Positions 23,637 through 32,579 of a stretch of 36,926 bases of DNA are shown piece after piece (within the stretch, counting starts at the first letter, position 1; every line of letters starts with the position of its first letter). The notes beneath the pieces are model-generated. The model saw nothing but the letters and a program-made list of their open reading frames with translations, made no database searches and was not told where the DNA came from. This stretch comes from Prevotella sp. UBA3675 (GTDB taxonomy: Bacteria; Bacteroidota; Bacteroidia; Bacteroidales; Bacteroidaceae): contig DFJI01000032.1 in assembly GCA_002372235.1 (NCBI GenBank), positions 21,446 through 58,371 on the forward strand. Direction: 5' to 3'. The position numbers and the translations under genes were made by a program.

Positions 23637-24737
23637 ATGAAACAGATCATGAATATGAAAGGAAATTGGATGCTGAGATTGATGGTGCTGGCCGTCGGAT
23701 TGCAGTTCTCAATCTTTGATTTCCAGTTTTCAGCTTGCTCGGCACAGCCGAAGAAAAGTCGTTTGCAGGCAAGCAGCAAGGTAAAGGCCGAACAGAAAGG
23801 CACTACGCAGCAGAGCGGCATGTCACAGCGCATGCGCGTCATGTATCCCACGGCAGTCGATATGCCCGAGGATGTGGTGTGGCGGCGCGACATCTATCGT
23901 GAGATCGACCTCAACGTAGAGGCCAACTCAGGGCTCTATCATCCCACCGAGCCCATCGGCAGGCAGCTGAATCTCTTTACCTATGTCTTCAAGCTGGCGC
24001 TCAACGGCTACATTCCCGTCTATGAGTATCGGTTGGACGGTACGGAAGTGCTGGATGCATCGGCCAAAATCGACATGAAGACCGTGCTCGACAACTATCA
24101 TATCTTCTACGAGGAGAAGGACGGAAAACTGAAGGTGGATAACAGCGACATACCTTCGTCGGAGGTGAAGATGTACTACCTGAAGGAGAGCGCCTATTAC
24201 GATCAGGCCAACTCGTCGTTCCACATCAAAGTGCTGGCCTTCTGCCCTGTCATGCTGCGTGAGGACGACTTTGGCGGTGAGGCAGCCAAATATCCGCTGT
24301 TCTGGGTGAAGTATTCCGATGTGGAGCCCTATCTGAGCCGTCAGAGTGTGATGACCAGCGACGTGAACAATGCCGCTACCATGAACCTCGACGACTATTT
24401 CACCTTGAACCGATATAAGGGCAAGATCTACAAGACCAACAACATGCTGGGCAAGACCCTTGCACAGGTGGTGGGCAACGACTCAACGAAACTGTCGGCT
24501 GAGCAGAAACGCATCGAGAAAGAGCTGGAGACCTTCCGCAACAATATCTTCGGCGACAAGGCAAAGCGCGACTCGCTCGACAGCATAGCCAGTCTGGACC
24601 CGAAGGCACTGAAGAAGATCAAGGCAAAGAATGGCGACTCTACCAAGACCGTGAAGGCCGGTAAGACCCGCCGCTCGAGAAGCACCAGCTCGGGCTCTTC
24701 GGGTGCCAAGATCAGTGTGCGTCGCCAGCGCCACTAA
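23637..24737 (+). CDS. porN: Type IX secretion system ring protein PorN/GldN
   Basis: PorN pairs with PorK in the periplasmic ring. The 366-residue protein has a signal peptide (hydrophobic segment around residues 13-35). The conserved body begins 'DMPEDVVWRRDIYREIDL', the characteristic PorN/GldN opening, followed by 'NANSGLYHPTEP'-like text (here 'EANSGLYHPTEPIG'), 'VYEYRLDGTEVLDASAKI' and 'CPVMLREDDFG'. The C-terminal 60 residues are Lys/Arg/Ser-rich and low in complexity ('KTRRSRSTSSGSSGAK'). ATG 23637 is used; an ATG at 23649 is possible. The spacing from porM is filled by the heptamer array, an unusual gap for genes whose products assemble together. Confidence 0.93.
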   Translation: MKQIMNMKGNWMLRLMVLAVGLQFSIFDFQFSACSAQPKKSRLQASSKVKAEQKGTTQQSGMSQRMRVMYPTAVDMPEDVVWRRDIYREIDLNVEANSGLYHPTEPIGRQLNLFTYVFKLALNGYIPVYEYRLDGTEVLDASAKIDMKTVLDNYHIFYEEKDGKLKVDNSDIPSSEVKMYYLKESAYYDQANSSFHIKVLAFCPVMLREDDFGGEAAKYPLFWVKYSDVEPYLSRQSVMTSDVNNAATMNLDDYFTLNRYKGKIYKTNNMLGKTLAQVVGNDSTKLSAEQKRIEKELETFRNNIFGDKAKRDSLDSIASLDPKALKKIKAKNGDSTKTVKAGKTRRSRSTSSGSSGAKISVRRQRH

Positions 24738-24803
24738 GAAGTCATAGCAAGGTAGGCGCTGTGCACGGACTGCAGAAAAACTATTGTATCATCTTTAATT
24801 TAT

Positions 24804-25445
24804 ATGCGTATGAAAAAATTATTTACATTAATGGTTGTAGCCGTTCTGATGTCGGCTCTTCCTGCTAAGGCTCAGTTCGGCTTTGGTCTTCGCGGTGGTG
24901 TGAACCTGACAAGTTTGTCGCTTTCCAAGGAAGTCTTGAGTTCGTCAAATCGTGCCGGCTTCTTCATTGGCCCGAGTGTTAAGTTCACGGTTCCCCTGGT
25001 AGGTGTCGGTGTTGATGTTTCGGCCCTTTACGATCAGCGTAATTCCGGAATTGAGGGCGAAACGATTGTTGAGAAGAACATCTTCCTGCCCATCAACCTC
25101 CGCTACGATTTGGGATTGGGCAGCATGGCCAGCGTGTTTGTGAAGGCCGGTCCTCAGTTCGGTTGGAACGTGGGTAACAAGACTTTCAAATTGAATAAAG
25201 AGACGGTTGCAGGCGTGAAAGACGAATTCCAGCTGAAGAAGTCGAACATCAGTCTGAATGTGGGTCTGGGTGCATTCCTGCTCAAGCATCTGGAACTGGG
25301 CGTCACCTACAACATCGCGTTAGGCAAGACGGGTGAAGTAGGCGTGTTCGATGCCGTAAAGTCAGTGGGCGGTGAAGTCATCAACAATGTAAGGGGAGAG
25401 ACCCGTACCAATGCCTGGCAGCTGAACTTGGCTTACTACTTCTAA
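24804..25445 (+). CDS. PorT-family outer-membrane beta-barrel protein
   Basis: The 213-residue protein has a signal peptide ('LFTLMVVAVLMSALPAKAQ') and then 'FGFGLRGGVNLTSLS', the entry strand of the OMP_b-brl_2/PorT family. Further strands ('GVGVDVSALYDQRN', 'MASVFVKAGPQFGWNVG', 'LKHLELGVTYNIALG') and the final 'NAWQLNLAYYF' complete a small barrel. ATGs at 24804 and 24810 are both possible; the second gives the shorter signal. PorT itself is needed for T9SS function in Porphyromonas, but many unrelated small barrels share this fold, so position after porN is suggestive and not proof. PriA begins 13 bases after its stop. Confidence 0.75.
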   Translation: MRMKKLFTLMVVAVLMSALPAKAQFGFGLRGGVNLTSLSLSKEVLSSSNRAGFFIGPSVKFTVPLVGVGVDVSALYDQRNSGIEGETIVEKNIFLPINLRYDLGLGSMASVFVKAGPQFGWNVGNKTFKLNKETVAGVKDEFQLKKSNISLNVGLGAFLLKHLELGVTYNIALGKTGEVGVFDAVKSVGGEVINNVRGETRTNAWQLNLAYYF

Positions 25446-25458
25446 GAGAGATTTTTTT

Positions 25459-27765
25459 ATGACCTACGCTGACATTGTCCTGCCATTGCCGCTTCACGGC
25501 TTTTTCACTTATGCCGTGCCGCCTGCATGGCAGGACAATGTGGTTAAGGGCATGCGGGTGTTAGTGCCGTTCGGGCGCAATAAGTTCTATGTGGGCTTAG
25601 TGGCGCGACTGCACGACGAGAAGCCGGAGGGCTATGTGGTGAAGGACATTGCGCAGGTGCTGGACAATGCTCCCATCCTGTTGGAGAATCAGTTCCGCCT
25701 GTGGACGTGGATTGCCGACTACTACATGTCGCCTATGGGTGAGGTCTATAAGGCAGCCTTGCCAGCCGGACTGAAAGCCGAGGATGGCTATAAGCCGCGC
25801 ACCGAGACCTACATTCGCCTTGCTCCTGCCTATCGTAACGAGCCCACACTCCATGTGGCCCTCAACATGCTGAGTAGAGCCTCCAAGCAACAGGAGGCTT
25901 TTTTGTCCTATCTCCAGTTGTCGGGATGGGACATGTTCGATTTTCAGGGATATGAAGGGACCGAGCCGCCTCCCACAGTCATGGAGGTCACCCGTGAGGA
26001 GCTCATGAACGACTCCGGGGCAACCCTTCCCACGCTCAACCTGTTGGTGAAGCGCGGTATCCTGGAGACCTACGAGTTGGAAGTGGGCCGCCTGAACTAC
26101 GGAGGTGAGCCCCATCCCGAACTCATCAAGAAGCTGAATGCAGCTCAGCAGGAGGCTTACAACCAGATTCTTTTTTCCTTCATGAAGAAGAACGTGACCC
26201 TGTTGCACGGTGTCACGTCGAGCGGCAAGACCGAAATCTATATCCATCTCATTCAGCGTGAGCTCGAGCAGCATCGTCAGGTGCTCTACCTGTTGCCCGA
26301 GATAGCTCTCACGGTGCAGATGATGGACCGTCTGCACCGGGTGTTCGGCAATCGGCTGGGTATCTATCACTCCAAGTACAGCGATGCCGAGCGCGTAGAG
26401 ATCTGGCAGAAACAGCTCTCGGCCAATCCCTACGATGTGATATTAGGTGCCCGTTCTGCCGTATTCCTTCCCTTTCAGCGGCTCGGTCTCATCATCGTAG
26501 ATGAAGAGCACGAGACCAGCTACAAGCAGCAGGACCCTGCTCCGCGCTATCATGCCCGCAGTGCAGCCATCATGCTGAGCACGTTCGGCTTCGGCCCTTC
26601 GGGCGATAAGCCCAAGGTGCTCTTGGGCACCGCCACACCCTGCATGGAGACCTATCACAATGCCCGGACGGGCAAGTACGGGTTGGTGGAACTGAAGGAG
26701 CGCTATCAGGGAATAGAACTGCCCGAGATTCAGGTCGTAGATACCAAGGACCTGCAGCGACGCAAGATGATGCACGGACCCTTCTCGCCCCTCCTGCTGG
26801 CCCGAGTGCGCGAGGCGCTCGAACGCGGCGAGCAGGCCATCATCTTCCAGAACCGCCGGGGCTACGTGCCCATGATAGAGTGCCGGCAGTGTGGCTGGGT
26901 GCCGCGCTGCGACCATTGCGACGTGTCGCTCACCCATCATAAGAGCATGAACCAGCTGACGTGCCACTACTGCGGCAACACTTATCAGATACCCGCTGAG
27001 TGCCCGGCCTGCGGCAGCAAGGACCTCCGGGGACGTGGCTACGGCACGGAGAAGATAGAAGACCAGCTGCGCGACGTGTTTCCCGAGGCGCGCATTGCCC
27101 GAATGGACCTCGACACCACTCGCACACGCAATGCCTACGAGCGCATCATCAGCGATTTCTCAGCAGGGCGCACCAATCTGCTCATCGGCACGCAGATGAT
27201 TTCGAAAGGACTCGACTTCGAGAAAGTGTCGGTCGTGGGCATCATCGATGCCGACGGCATGCTCAATCAGCCCGACTTCCGTGCTTACGAGCATGCGTTC
27301 ATGATGATGTCGCAGGTGAGCGGTCGTGCCGGGCGGAAAGGCCGTCGTGGTCTGGTCATCCTGCAGACGAAGAGTCCCACGCTGCCCATCATTCATCAGG
27401 TAGTGCGTAATGATTTTCAGGCGCTCTATTCCGACCTGTGTGCTGAGCGCCAGATGTTCCGTTATCCGCCTTACCATCGGCTGATATACATCTTCTTAAA
27501 ACACAAGCGCGATGCTGTGGTCCAGACGGCCAGCATCGAGATGGGCACGCGCCTGCGCCAGTGGTTCGGCGACCGCGTGTTGGGTCCCGACAAGCCTTCG
27601 GTGGCGCGTGTGAAGACCCTCAGCATCCGCAAAATCGTGCTCAAGCTCGAGGTAGGCATCGACATGGCCCGTGTGCGCCAATACCTCATGCTGGCTCAGC
27701 AGCAACTGTTGCAGGACAGTCGTTACTCGTCCCTGCAAGTCTATTTCGATGTCGATCCACTGTGA
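25459..27765 (+). CDS. priA: Primosomal protein N' (replication restart helicase PriA)
   Basis: PriA recognises stalled or collapsed replication forks, unwinds the lagging strand and reloads the replisome. The 768-residue protein has the N-terminal 3'-DNA-binding domain ('YADIVLPLPLHGFFTYAVP'), Walker A 'GVTSSGKTEIY' (residues 251-258 core), the DEEH box at 348-351, 'LLGTATPCMET', and a zinc-binding insertion with eight cysteines (475, 478, 484, 487, 502, 505, 515, 518). Helicase motifs V and VI read 'LLIGTQMISKGLDFEKV' and 'QVSGRAGRKGRRG'. All family residues are present. It lies 13 bases after the small barrel gene. Its last 31 bases are duplicated just after the stop. Confidence 0.97.
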   Translation: MTYADIVLPLPLHGFFTYAVPPAWQDNVVKGMRVLVPFGRNKFYVGLVARLHDEKPEGYVVKDIAQVLDNAPILLENQFRLWTWIADYYMSPMGEVYKAALPAGLKAEDGYKPRTETYIRLAPAYRNEPTLHVALNMLSRASKQQEAFLSYLQLSGWDMFDFQGYEGTEPPPTVMEVTREELMNDSGATLPTLNLLVKRGILETYELEVGRLNYGGEPHPELIKKLNAAQQEAYNQILFSFMKKNVTLLHGVTSSGKTEIYIHLIQRELEQHRQVLYLLPEIALTVQMMDRLHRVFGNRLGIYHSKYSDAERVEIWQKQLSANPYDVILGARSAVFLPFQRLGLIIVDEEHETSYKQQDPAPRYHARSAAIMLSTFGFGPSGDKPKVLLGTATPCMETYHNARTGKYGLVELKERYQGIELPEIQVVDTKDLQRRKMMHGPFSPLLLARVREALERGEQAIIFQNRRGYVPMIECRQCGWVPRCDHCDVSLTHHKSMNQLTCHYCGNTYQIPAECPACGSKDLRGRGYGTEKIEDQLRDVFPEARIARMDLDTTRTRNAYERIISDFSAGRTNLLIGTQMISKGLDFEKVSVVGIIDADGMLNQPDFRAYEHAFMMMSQVSGRAGRKGRRGLVILQTKSPTLPIIHQVVRNDFQALYSDLCAERQMFRYPPYHRLIYIFLKHKRDAVVQTASIEMGTRLRQWFGDRVLGPDKPSVARVKTLSIRKIVLKLEVGIDMARVRQYLMLAQQQLLQDSRYSSLQVYFDVDPL

Positions 27766-27797
27766 TCTGCAAGTCTATTTCGATGTCGATCCACTGT
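27733..27797 (+). repeat. 31-bp tandem duplication of the priA 3' end
   Basis: Bases 27733-27763, covering the last priA codons, recur exactly at 27767-27797, offset 34. The first copy runs into TGA (the priA stop) and the second into TAG, in the corresponding frame of that copy, so gene length is the same with one or two copies. Confidence 0.95.
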
Positions 27798-27884
27798 AGT
27801 GTCCGCTTTTTTGCGATTCAGGTTAGATTATTTTGCGATAAAAGCTGAATCGCAGCAGTCTGAGCAAGATTTTCGGATGAATAA

Positions 27885-27916
27885 TTTGGCTTTTTCTTTG
27901 ATTTGCACTATCTTTG
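27885..27916 (+). promoter_or_regulatory. Promoter of the large T9SS cargo gene
   Basis: TTTG (27885-27888), a 20-base spacer and TATCTTTG (27909-27916) match the consensus. The predicted start leaves roughly 25 bases before ATG 27947. Confidence 0.8.
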
Positions 27917-27946
27917 TCGGCAGAAAACTTAAAACAGTAAAGCTAA

Positions 27947-30900
27947 ATGAAGAACTTAATCCTGACCCTTTCATGCCTGTTGGGCATGGCCTCGCCATGT
28001 CTGGCCGACGAGAAGACCGACGTGACCGCACAGTATGTGGCCAATGCCTCATTTGAGAACGACAATCTTTCCACGTTGCAGTCTAAGACCGTGCAGGCCG
28101 ATGGCTTGCGCGGCTACATAGTGACCAGTCCGCTGGGCTGGACAGTGACCAACTCGGCCAATGCCGTGAGCCTGCTGGTCACAGCCGACTGCTTCACCGA
28201 CAACAACTTCGGCAAGGTGACCACACTGGCCGATGGCACCCAAGCCTACTATCTGCGCCAAGGGTGGAGTGGGGGAGCCACTTCGGTGCGCCAGACCCTG
28301 AGCGCCCTTCCTAAGGGCAAGTATCAGCTGGCAGTCAGCGTGCGCTCTGCCTATGCCAACACGGCCACATCGTCGTTCGACCTCGTGGCCGGTTCGCAGA
28401 AGAGCACCGTGGCCTTTACGCAAGGGGCAGCCGGCTGCTTCACCTCGATGGCATGGGGCGAGCAGACGCTCAACTTCGAGCTCACAGCCGACGGCAGCGT
28501 TCAGGTGGGCTTCGATGTGGCATGGGTGTCGGGCGGTTCGTGCGTCATGTTCGACAACGTGCGCCTCTATCGGCTGAGCGATGACTACGTAGAGCCTGCC
28601 CAACCCACGGAGAAAGACATTGTCAGCCCCACCGAAGATACCATAAAGGGCGACTTCGTGGGCGAGACTCAGATGAAGTCCGACCTGCTGCAGATGCTGG
28701 CCAACTTCGCCACCTATCTGAAGAACGACTTCCAGGACTGCGCAGCCCCCAACAGCGCCAATGAGGCCTGCGGCTGTTTCAAGGGTGAGAACACGATGGG
28801 CAACAACGAGCAGGGCGTGCGCCCCAATGCCGACCTCAGCATGATTTGCGCCTTCCTCGTGAAATATGGCAAGGACAAGGTGACACTGCCTGCCGGCGTG
28901 ACGTGGAGCGATCTGGAGACAATGGCCATGAAGTCGCTCGTCTTCGCCTATTCCACCCATAAGGCCAACAAACTGAAGGTGTGCTCCGGCAACAACTACT
29001 GGGGCTCTGTCTCTAACAGCGACCACGTGTGGGAATCATCGCTCTGGGCCATGTCGGTGGCCTACAGTGCCTTCTTCCAGTGGAGCAAGCTCTCCGATGC
29101 GCAGAAGCAGTATGTCTATAACCTGCTGAAGGCCGAGTGCAACTACGAGCTGCAGCGCTCCATCCCCACGGGTTATGCCGGCGACACCAAGGCCGAGGAG
29201 AACGGCTGGGAGGCCGACGTCTTGGCCGCCACGCTAGGCCTGTTCCCCAACGATGCGCTTGCTCCGCAGTGGTTTGCCCGTCTGCGCGAGTTTGCCATTA
29301 ACAGCTATTCGCAGAAGGACGATGCCACTAACCAGACCGTCATTGATCCCGACTACGACAATGCGACCGTGGCCAGCCTCTACCGTGGCCAGAACCTCTA
29401 CGATGACTTCACACTCCAGAACCACAACTATTTCCATACCTCCTATCAGAATGTCGTGATTCAGGAGCTGGGTGAGGCTGCCCTGGCCCTGAAGCTGTTC
29501 CAGCAGGGACTCTACGGTGAGGAGAAGTGGAAGACCAATGCCCTCATGCACAACAACGACAAGGTGATGACCGAGGTGCTCTACTGGCTGGCACTGGCCG
29601 ATGGCGAGCTGGCCATGCCTAACGGCAACGACTGGAGCCTGTTCCTCTACGACCAGATTACCTCTTATTCCACCAATGCCTGTTTCCTGCGCGATCCGCA
29701 TGCGCTGATGTTAGAGAACTTGGCCTATAAGATGATCAAGGCCCGCCAGACCACCACCGCCGACGGTTCGTGGCTGCTGCGTGCTGATGTGGGTGCCCGC
29801 CGCATGGGAGTCGAGGCCCATCGCGTCATGATGACATGGCTCATGCATGAGGTGCTCTCCACTGCCAGTATGACTGCAACCTCCTGGGATGCCTTCAACC
29901 GCGAGTACGGCGAGGCCAAGGTGTTCGGCTCGCAGAATATTGTGCGTGCCGCCACTGATGCCCGTTTCACCACCTTCTCGTGGAGCACGGGGCTGAGCAG
30001 CTATACCGGCTACATCGCAGCCAACTCGGTGGATAAGAACAAAATCGTTGTTCCCTTCCGGGCCAACAACACGGGCAACTTCCTCGGCTGGTACGAGGTG
30101 AGCGGCAAGGCCACCAATGCCACACCCGTCGTTCCCGGCATCTATCAGCTCGACGGCAATGCCTACGTGATGAACGGCGAGCTGAACACCAACGATGCCG
30201 CGCTCAACAATCGTTTCGCCATCTACTCCACACCGGGCAATGCCGTCATATATATAGATTATGTACGTGCCAACCAGAGTGCCACCATCACAGCCGAGAA
30301 GGGCGGACTGATGGCCATCAGCGTAGATGAGCTGACCAAGACCAAGCGCACGCTCTACACCAGTGCAGGCTATCGCCAGCTCGACGGCGCCACGTTCACC
30401 CGTCTCGACGGACAGTGGCTCAATGTGGATAACGCACTGGGCATCGTCAGCCTCGGCGACAAGCAGTTCGCTTTTGGCGAGAAGGCCAACAACAATTCGG
30501 TGATGACTGCCCGCCTCTATGCCTCATACACTAACCAGAGCCGTTCGGTGCAGGCCAACGCCGTGGTCGATCGCCGCAACGTGGTCTATTACTCCAACGT
30601 AGATGCTGCTGCAACGGCCTCTCTGGCCGGGGCTGCGCGGCAGCTCAGCGTAGCCGACGGATGGAACGGTGTGCTGGTGGCCGATCCCGACAGTGTGCGC
30701 TATCTGCTGCTCTCCAACTTCGTGGGCAGTCAGAAATGCCGTCTCACCGAGGTGGGCACCACCTGCGGAGCACCTGTGTTCACCGAGCTTACTACCATCA
30801 ATGGCAGCAAGTCATCGGCCTACTTCAAGACCGAAGAGAATCACTCCGTGGCCAATGTCGTGCGCTTCTTCATCACCGGCACCGACGTGCAGGCCATGCA

Positions 30901-31963
30901 GGAGAACAACGACAACACGGCCATCTACGTGAAAGGACTTTCGGACGGACAGACCATTACGATCACAGCCGCTGTTGACGGCAAGCTCATCGTGAGGCAG
31001 CTGGATTTGGGAACTGTGACATGGAAAGCATCAATCGTGGGGGGCGAGCTTCTGGTCGAGGAAGCAGCCGGGTTTCCTGTAAGCGAAGAAGAGAGCCTGA
31101 CGAACGGATATAAAGAGATTACGTCGGAAACAATCGTGAATGCCAGCTTCGAGGCTGACCAGACCTACGGCAATGCCAATGGCAATGTCACCCTCGGCAA
31201 CGTGACCTACAATCCCTGCTATATCAACAGCGTGACTGCTGCCAACTCGAAGTGGCCCAATGTGCTGCCCGTTCAGGGATGGACTGCCGGCAACCAGCTT
31301 TCGGGCGGCTCCAACTTCTGCCGCATGTACTCCATGCCCTACAGCACTACGATGTACTGCGTCAGCCCCAGCAACGTGGGTAACTATGCCGCACGCTGCT
31401 CGGCCCCCGTCTTCGACGATGCGTGTGGCGACCGCGTGCTCACCGTGCTCAACTCATGGGACTCGGGTGCCAATGCCGTCACGCAGGACGTTGCCCTGCC
31501 TGCAGGCACCTATCGTCTGCTTCTGGACATGCGCTATGAGTGCCCTAACCAGACCTCAAACAGCGGCAGCACCGTGACCACCAGCGGCAATAACACCAAC
31601 ACCTCGCTCACGGGTGTGAAGATTGGCACGGCCACCGACTATCGCTATCCTGCGCAGAACAACACGTGGCAGCAGCTCTGCTACGACTTCACCCTCACCG
31701 AGCAACAGACCGTCACCCTCTCCTTGGGCTATCGCAGCTCGGCCAGTGTGGGCGCTGCCAACAACACGCTGCTCTACATCGACAACGTGCGCCTGTTCCA
31801 GAAAAACGACGATGTGCCTTCATCCATCGGCTCTGTGTCGGCTGACGGACGGCAGCAACCTGCTGCAACGACGGTGTTCGACCTCCAGGGCCGTCGGGTC
31901 AACGCTTCGGCTGTGAAACGGGGCATCTACATCCGGCAAGGCAAGAAGGTGGTGGTGAAATGA
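27947..31963 (+). CDS. Large T9SS-secreted multidomain protein, putative polysaccharide-acting
   Basis: A 1338-residue exported protein. Signal peptide 'LILTLSCLLGMASPCLA'. Residues 25-210 form a jelly-roll domain ('ANASFENDN', 'QTLSALPKGKYQLAVSVRSA', 'MFDNVRLYRL'). Residues 240-660 are mostly helical with repeated aromatic patches ('NHNYFHTSYQNVVIQELGEA', 'RRMGVEAHRVMMTWLMHEVL'), which suggests an alpha/alpha-toroid as in polysaccharide lyases and related glycan-degrading enzymes. Beta-sandwich regions follow to about 1050. A second jelly roll (about 1060-1285: 'VNASFEADQTYGN', 'QDVALPAGTYRLLLDMRYE', 'YIDNVRLFQ') resembles the first, and the end 'VFDLQGRRVNASAVKRGIYI' is a T9SS sorting module. 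Catalytic residues could not be assigned and the specific family is not recognised. It is monocistronic, with its own promoter and hairpin. Confidence 0.7.
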   Translation: MKNLILTLSCLLGMASPCLADEKTDVTAQYVANASFENDNLSTLQSKTVQADGLRGYIVTSPLGWTVTNSANAVSLLVTADCFTDNNFGKVTTLADGTQAYYLRQGWSGGATSVRQTLSALPKGKYQLAVSVRSAYANTATSSFDLVAGSQKSTVAFTQGAAGCFTSMAWGEQTLNFELTADGSVQVGFDVAWVSGGSCVMFDNVRLYRLSDDYVEPAQPTEKDIVSPTEDTIKGDFVGETQMKSDLLQMLANFATYLKNDFQDCAAPNSANEACGCFKGENTMGNNEQGVRPNADLSMICAFLVKYGKDKVTLPAGVTWSDLETMAMKSLVFAYSTHKANKLKVCSGNNYWGSVSNSDHVWESSLWAMSVAYSAFFQWSKLSDAQKQYVYNLLKAECNYELQRSIPTGYAGDTKAEENGWEADVLAATLGLFPNDALAPQWFARLREFAINSYSQKDDATNQTVIDPDYDNATVASLYRGQNLYDDFTLQNHNYFHTSYQNVVIQELGEAALALKLFQQGLYGEEKWKTNALMHNNDKVMTEVLYWLALADGELAMPNGNDWSLFLYDQITSYSTNACFLRDPHALMLENLAYKMIKARQTTTADGSWLLRADVGARRMGVEAHRVMMTWLMHEVLSTASMTATSWDAFNREYGEAKVFGSQNIVRAATDARFTTFSWSTGLSSYTGYIAANSVDKNKIVVPFRANNTGNFLGWYEVSGKATNATPVVPGIYQLDGNAYVMNGELNTNDAALNNRFAIYSTPGNAVIYIDYVRANQSATITAEKGGLMAISVDELTKTKRTLYTSAGYRQLDGATFTRLDGQWLNVDNALGIVSLGDKQFAFGEKANNNSVMTARLYASYTNQSRSVQANAVVDRRNVVYYSNVDAAATASLAGAARQLSVADGWNGVLVADPDSVRYLLLSNFVGSQKCRLTEVGTTCGAPVFTELTTINGSKSSAYFKTEENHSVANVVRFFITGTDVQAMQENNDNTAIYVKGLSDGQTITITAAVDGKLIVRQLDLGTVTWKASIVGGELLVEEAAGFPVSEEESLTNGYKEITSETIVNASFEADQTYGNANGNVTLGNVTYNPCYINSVTAANSKWPNVLPVQGWTAGNQLSGGSNFCRMYSMPYSTTMYCVSPSNVGNYAARCSAPVFDDACGDRVLTVLNSWDSGANAVTQDVALPAGTYRLLLDMRYECPNQTSNSGSTVTTSGNNTNTSLTGVKIGTATDYRYPAQNNTWQQLCYDFTLTEQQTVTLSLGYRSSASVGAANNTLLYIDNVRLFQKNDDVPSSIGSVSADGRQQPAATTVFDLQGRRVNASAVKRGIYIRQGKKVVVK

Positions 31964-32004
31964 AGTCCTCGGTACGATTGCTTGTCGTATAAGCGACAAA
32001 AAAG

Positions 32005-32041
32005 GAAAGGTGTCGTGAGCCAGCGGGCTCCGACACCTTTC
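32005..32041 (+). terminator. Terminator hairpin after the large cargo gene
   Basis: A 16-bp stem with one bulged T (32005-32021 with 32026-32041, 4-base loop) lies 42 bases after the stop and is followed only by TTCGTAAAA. Very stable, but the T tract is poor. Confidence 0.65.
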
Positions 32042-32199
32042 TTCGTAAAATAACGTATTTGAGTGTTTAAGGGAATGTAAGCGCAAATTTAGGTCATTAT
32101 TTATATGCGAACATTAAAAAAAGTATCAGAAAAAGAAGAAAATCTTCCCAAAAAGCAGATTGTTTTATGTGAAAAGCATCCTTTTCTGAGAAAGTTTTG

Positions 32200-32207
32200 T
32201 AATTTTG
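32200..32207 (+). promoter_or_regulatory. Promoter -7 element of the hybrid-sensor remnant
   Basis: TAATTTTG matches TAnnTTTG 61 bases before ATG 32269. No TTTG stands at the right distance for a -33 element. Confidence 0.5.
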
Positions 32208-32268
32208 TCTCTTGATTTAGGCTTAATGAGTACCTGATTTGTGCTTTATCAATGTTTTTTTACTGTCT

Positions 32269-32571
32269 ATGCCAAGAAGACTTTTCACTTTCTGTTTACT
32301 ATTGTGGGCGGCAAGTCTGCATGCCCGGCAGTTCGTCATGCTGCCCTTGCCCAACCAGTTGGCACTGCCGCAGTCGGAGGTCTATAGGGTGTTCGAAGAC
32401 AGCGAGGGCTACATGTGGTATGCCACGCGCGGTGCCGGGCTCTGTCGCGACAATGGCTATCAGATCGACGTGTTCCGCTCCGACCGCATAGTGTATGCGT
32501 CGGCCAGCTATTTCAGCAAGAGCTATAAGGCCAAGTTCGGCATCTCGCCCAACGACGTGAGACCTCGGTAA
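32269..32571 (+). pseudogene. Collapsed hybrid two-component system regulator: N-terminus fused in frame to C-terminus
   Basis: The 100-residue frame starts with a signal peptide ('LFTFCLLLWAASLHA') and the first sensor-propeller repeat of a hybrid two-component system (HTCS): 'PQSEVYRVFEDSEGYMWYAT' then 'GLCRDNGYQIDVFRSD'. At about residues 73-77 (nt 32485-32499) it changes abruptly into 'ASASYFSKSYKAKFGISPND', the recognition helix and end of an AraC-type DNA-binding domain, which in HTCS proteins lies more than 1200 residues downstream. The propeller, transmembrane helix, kinase and receiver are missing, so one in-frame deletion of several kb is inferred. The rest is too short to sense or bind DNA normally. 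The promoter and frame survive, so a small exported peptide may still be made. A short TTG-initiated extension to 32239 is unlikely. Confidence 0.75.
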
Positions 32572-32579
32572 TAAAATTT

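Larger units (their letters stand above)
31964..32268. other. 305-bp intergenic region
   Basis: After the hairpin at 32005-32041 the region is AT-rich and non-coding until the -7 element at 32200-32207 that precedes the hybrid-sensor remnant. No RNA gene was recognised. Confidence 0.6.

Noticed and set aside
23489..23893. Minus-strand frame across the heptamer array with 'MFNVHRS' repeats
   Set aside because: It is the translation of the non-coding array; similar spurious proteins are expected wherever this repeat occurs.
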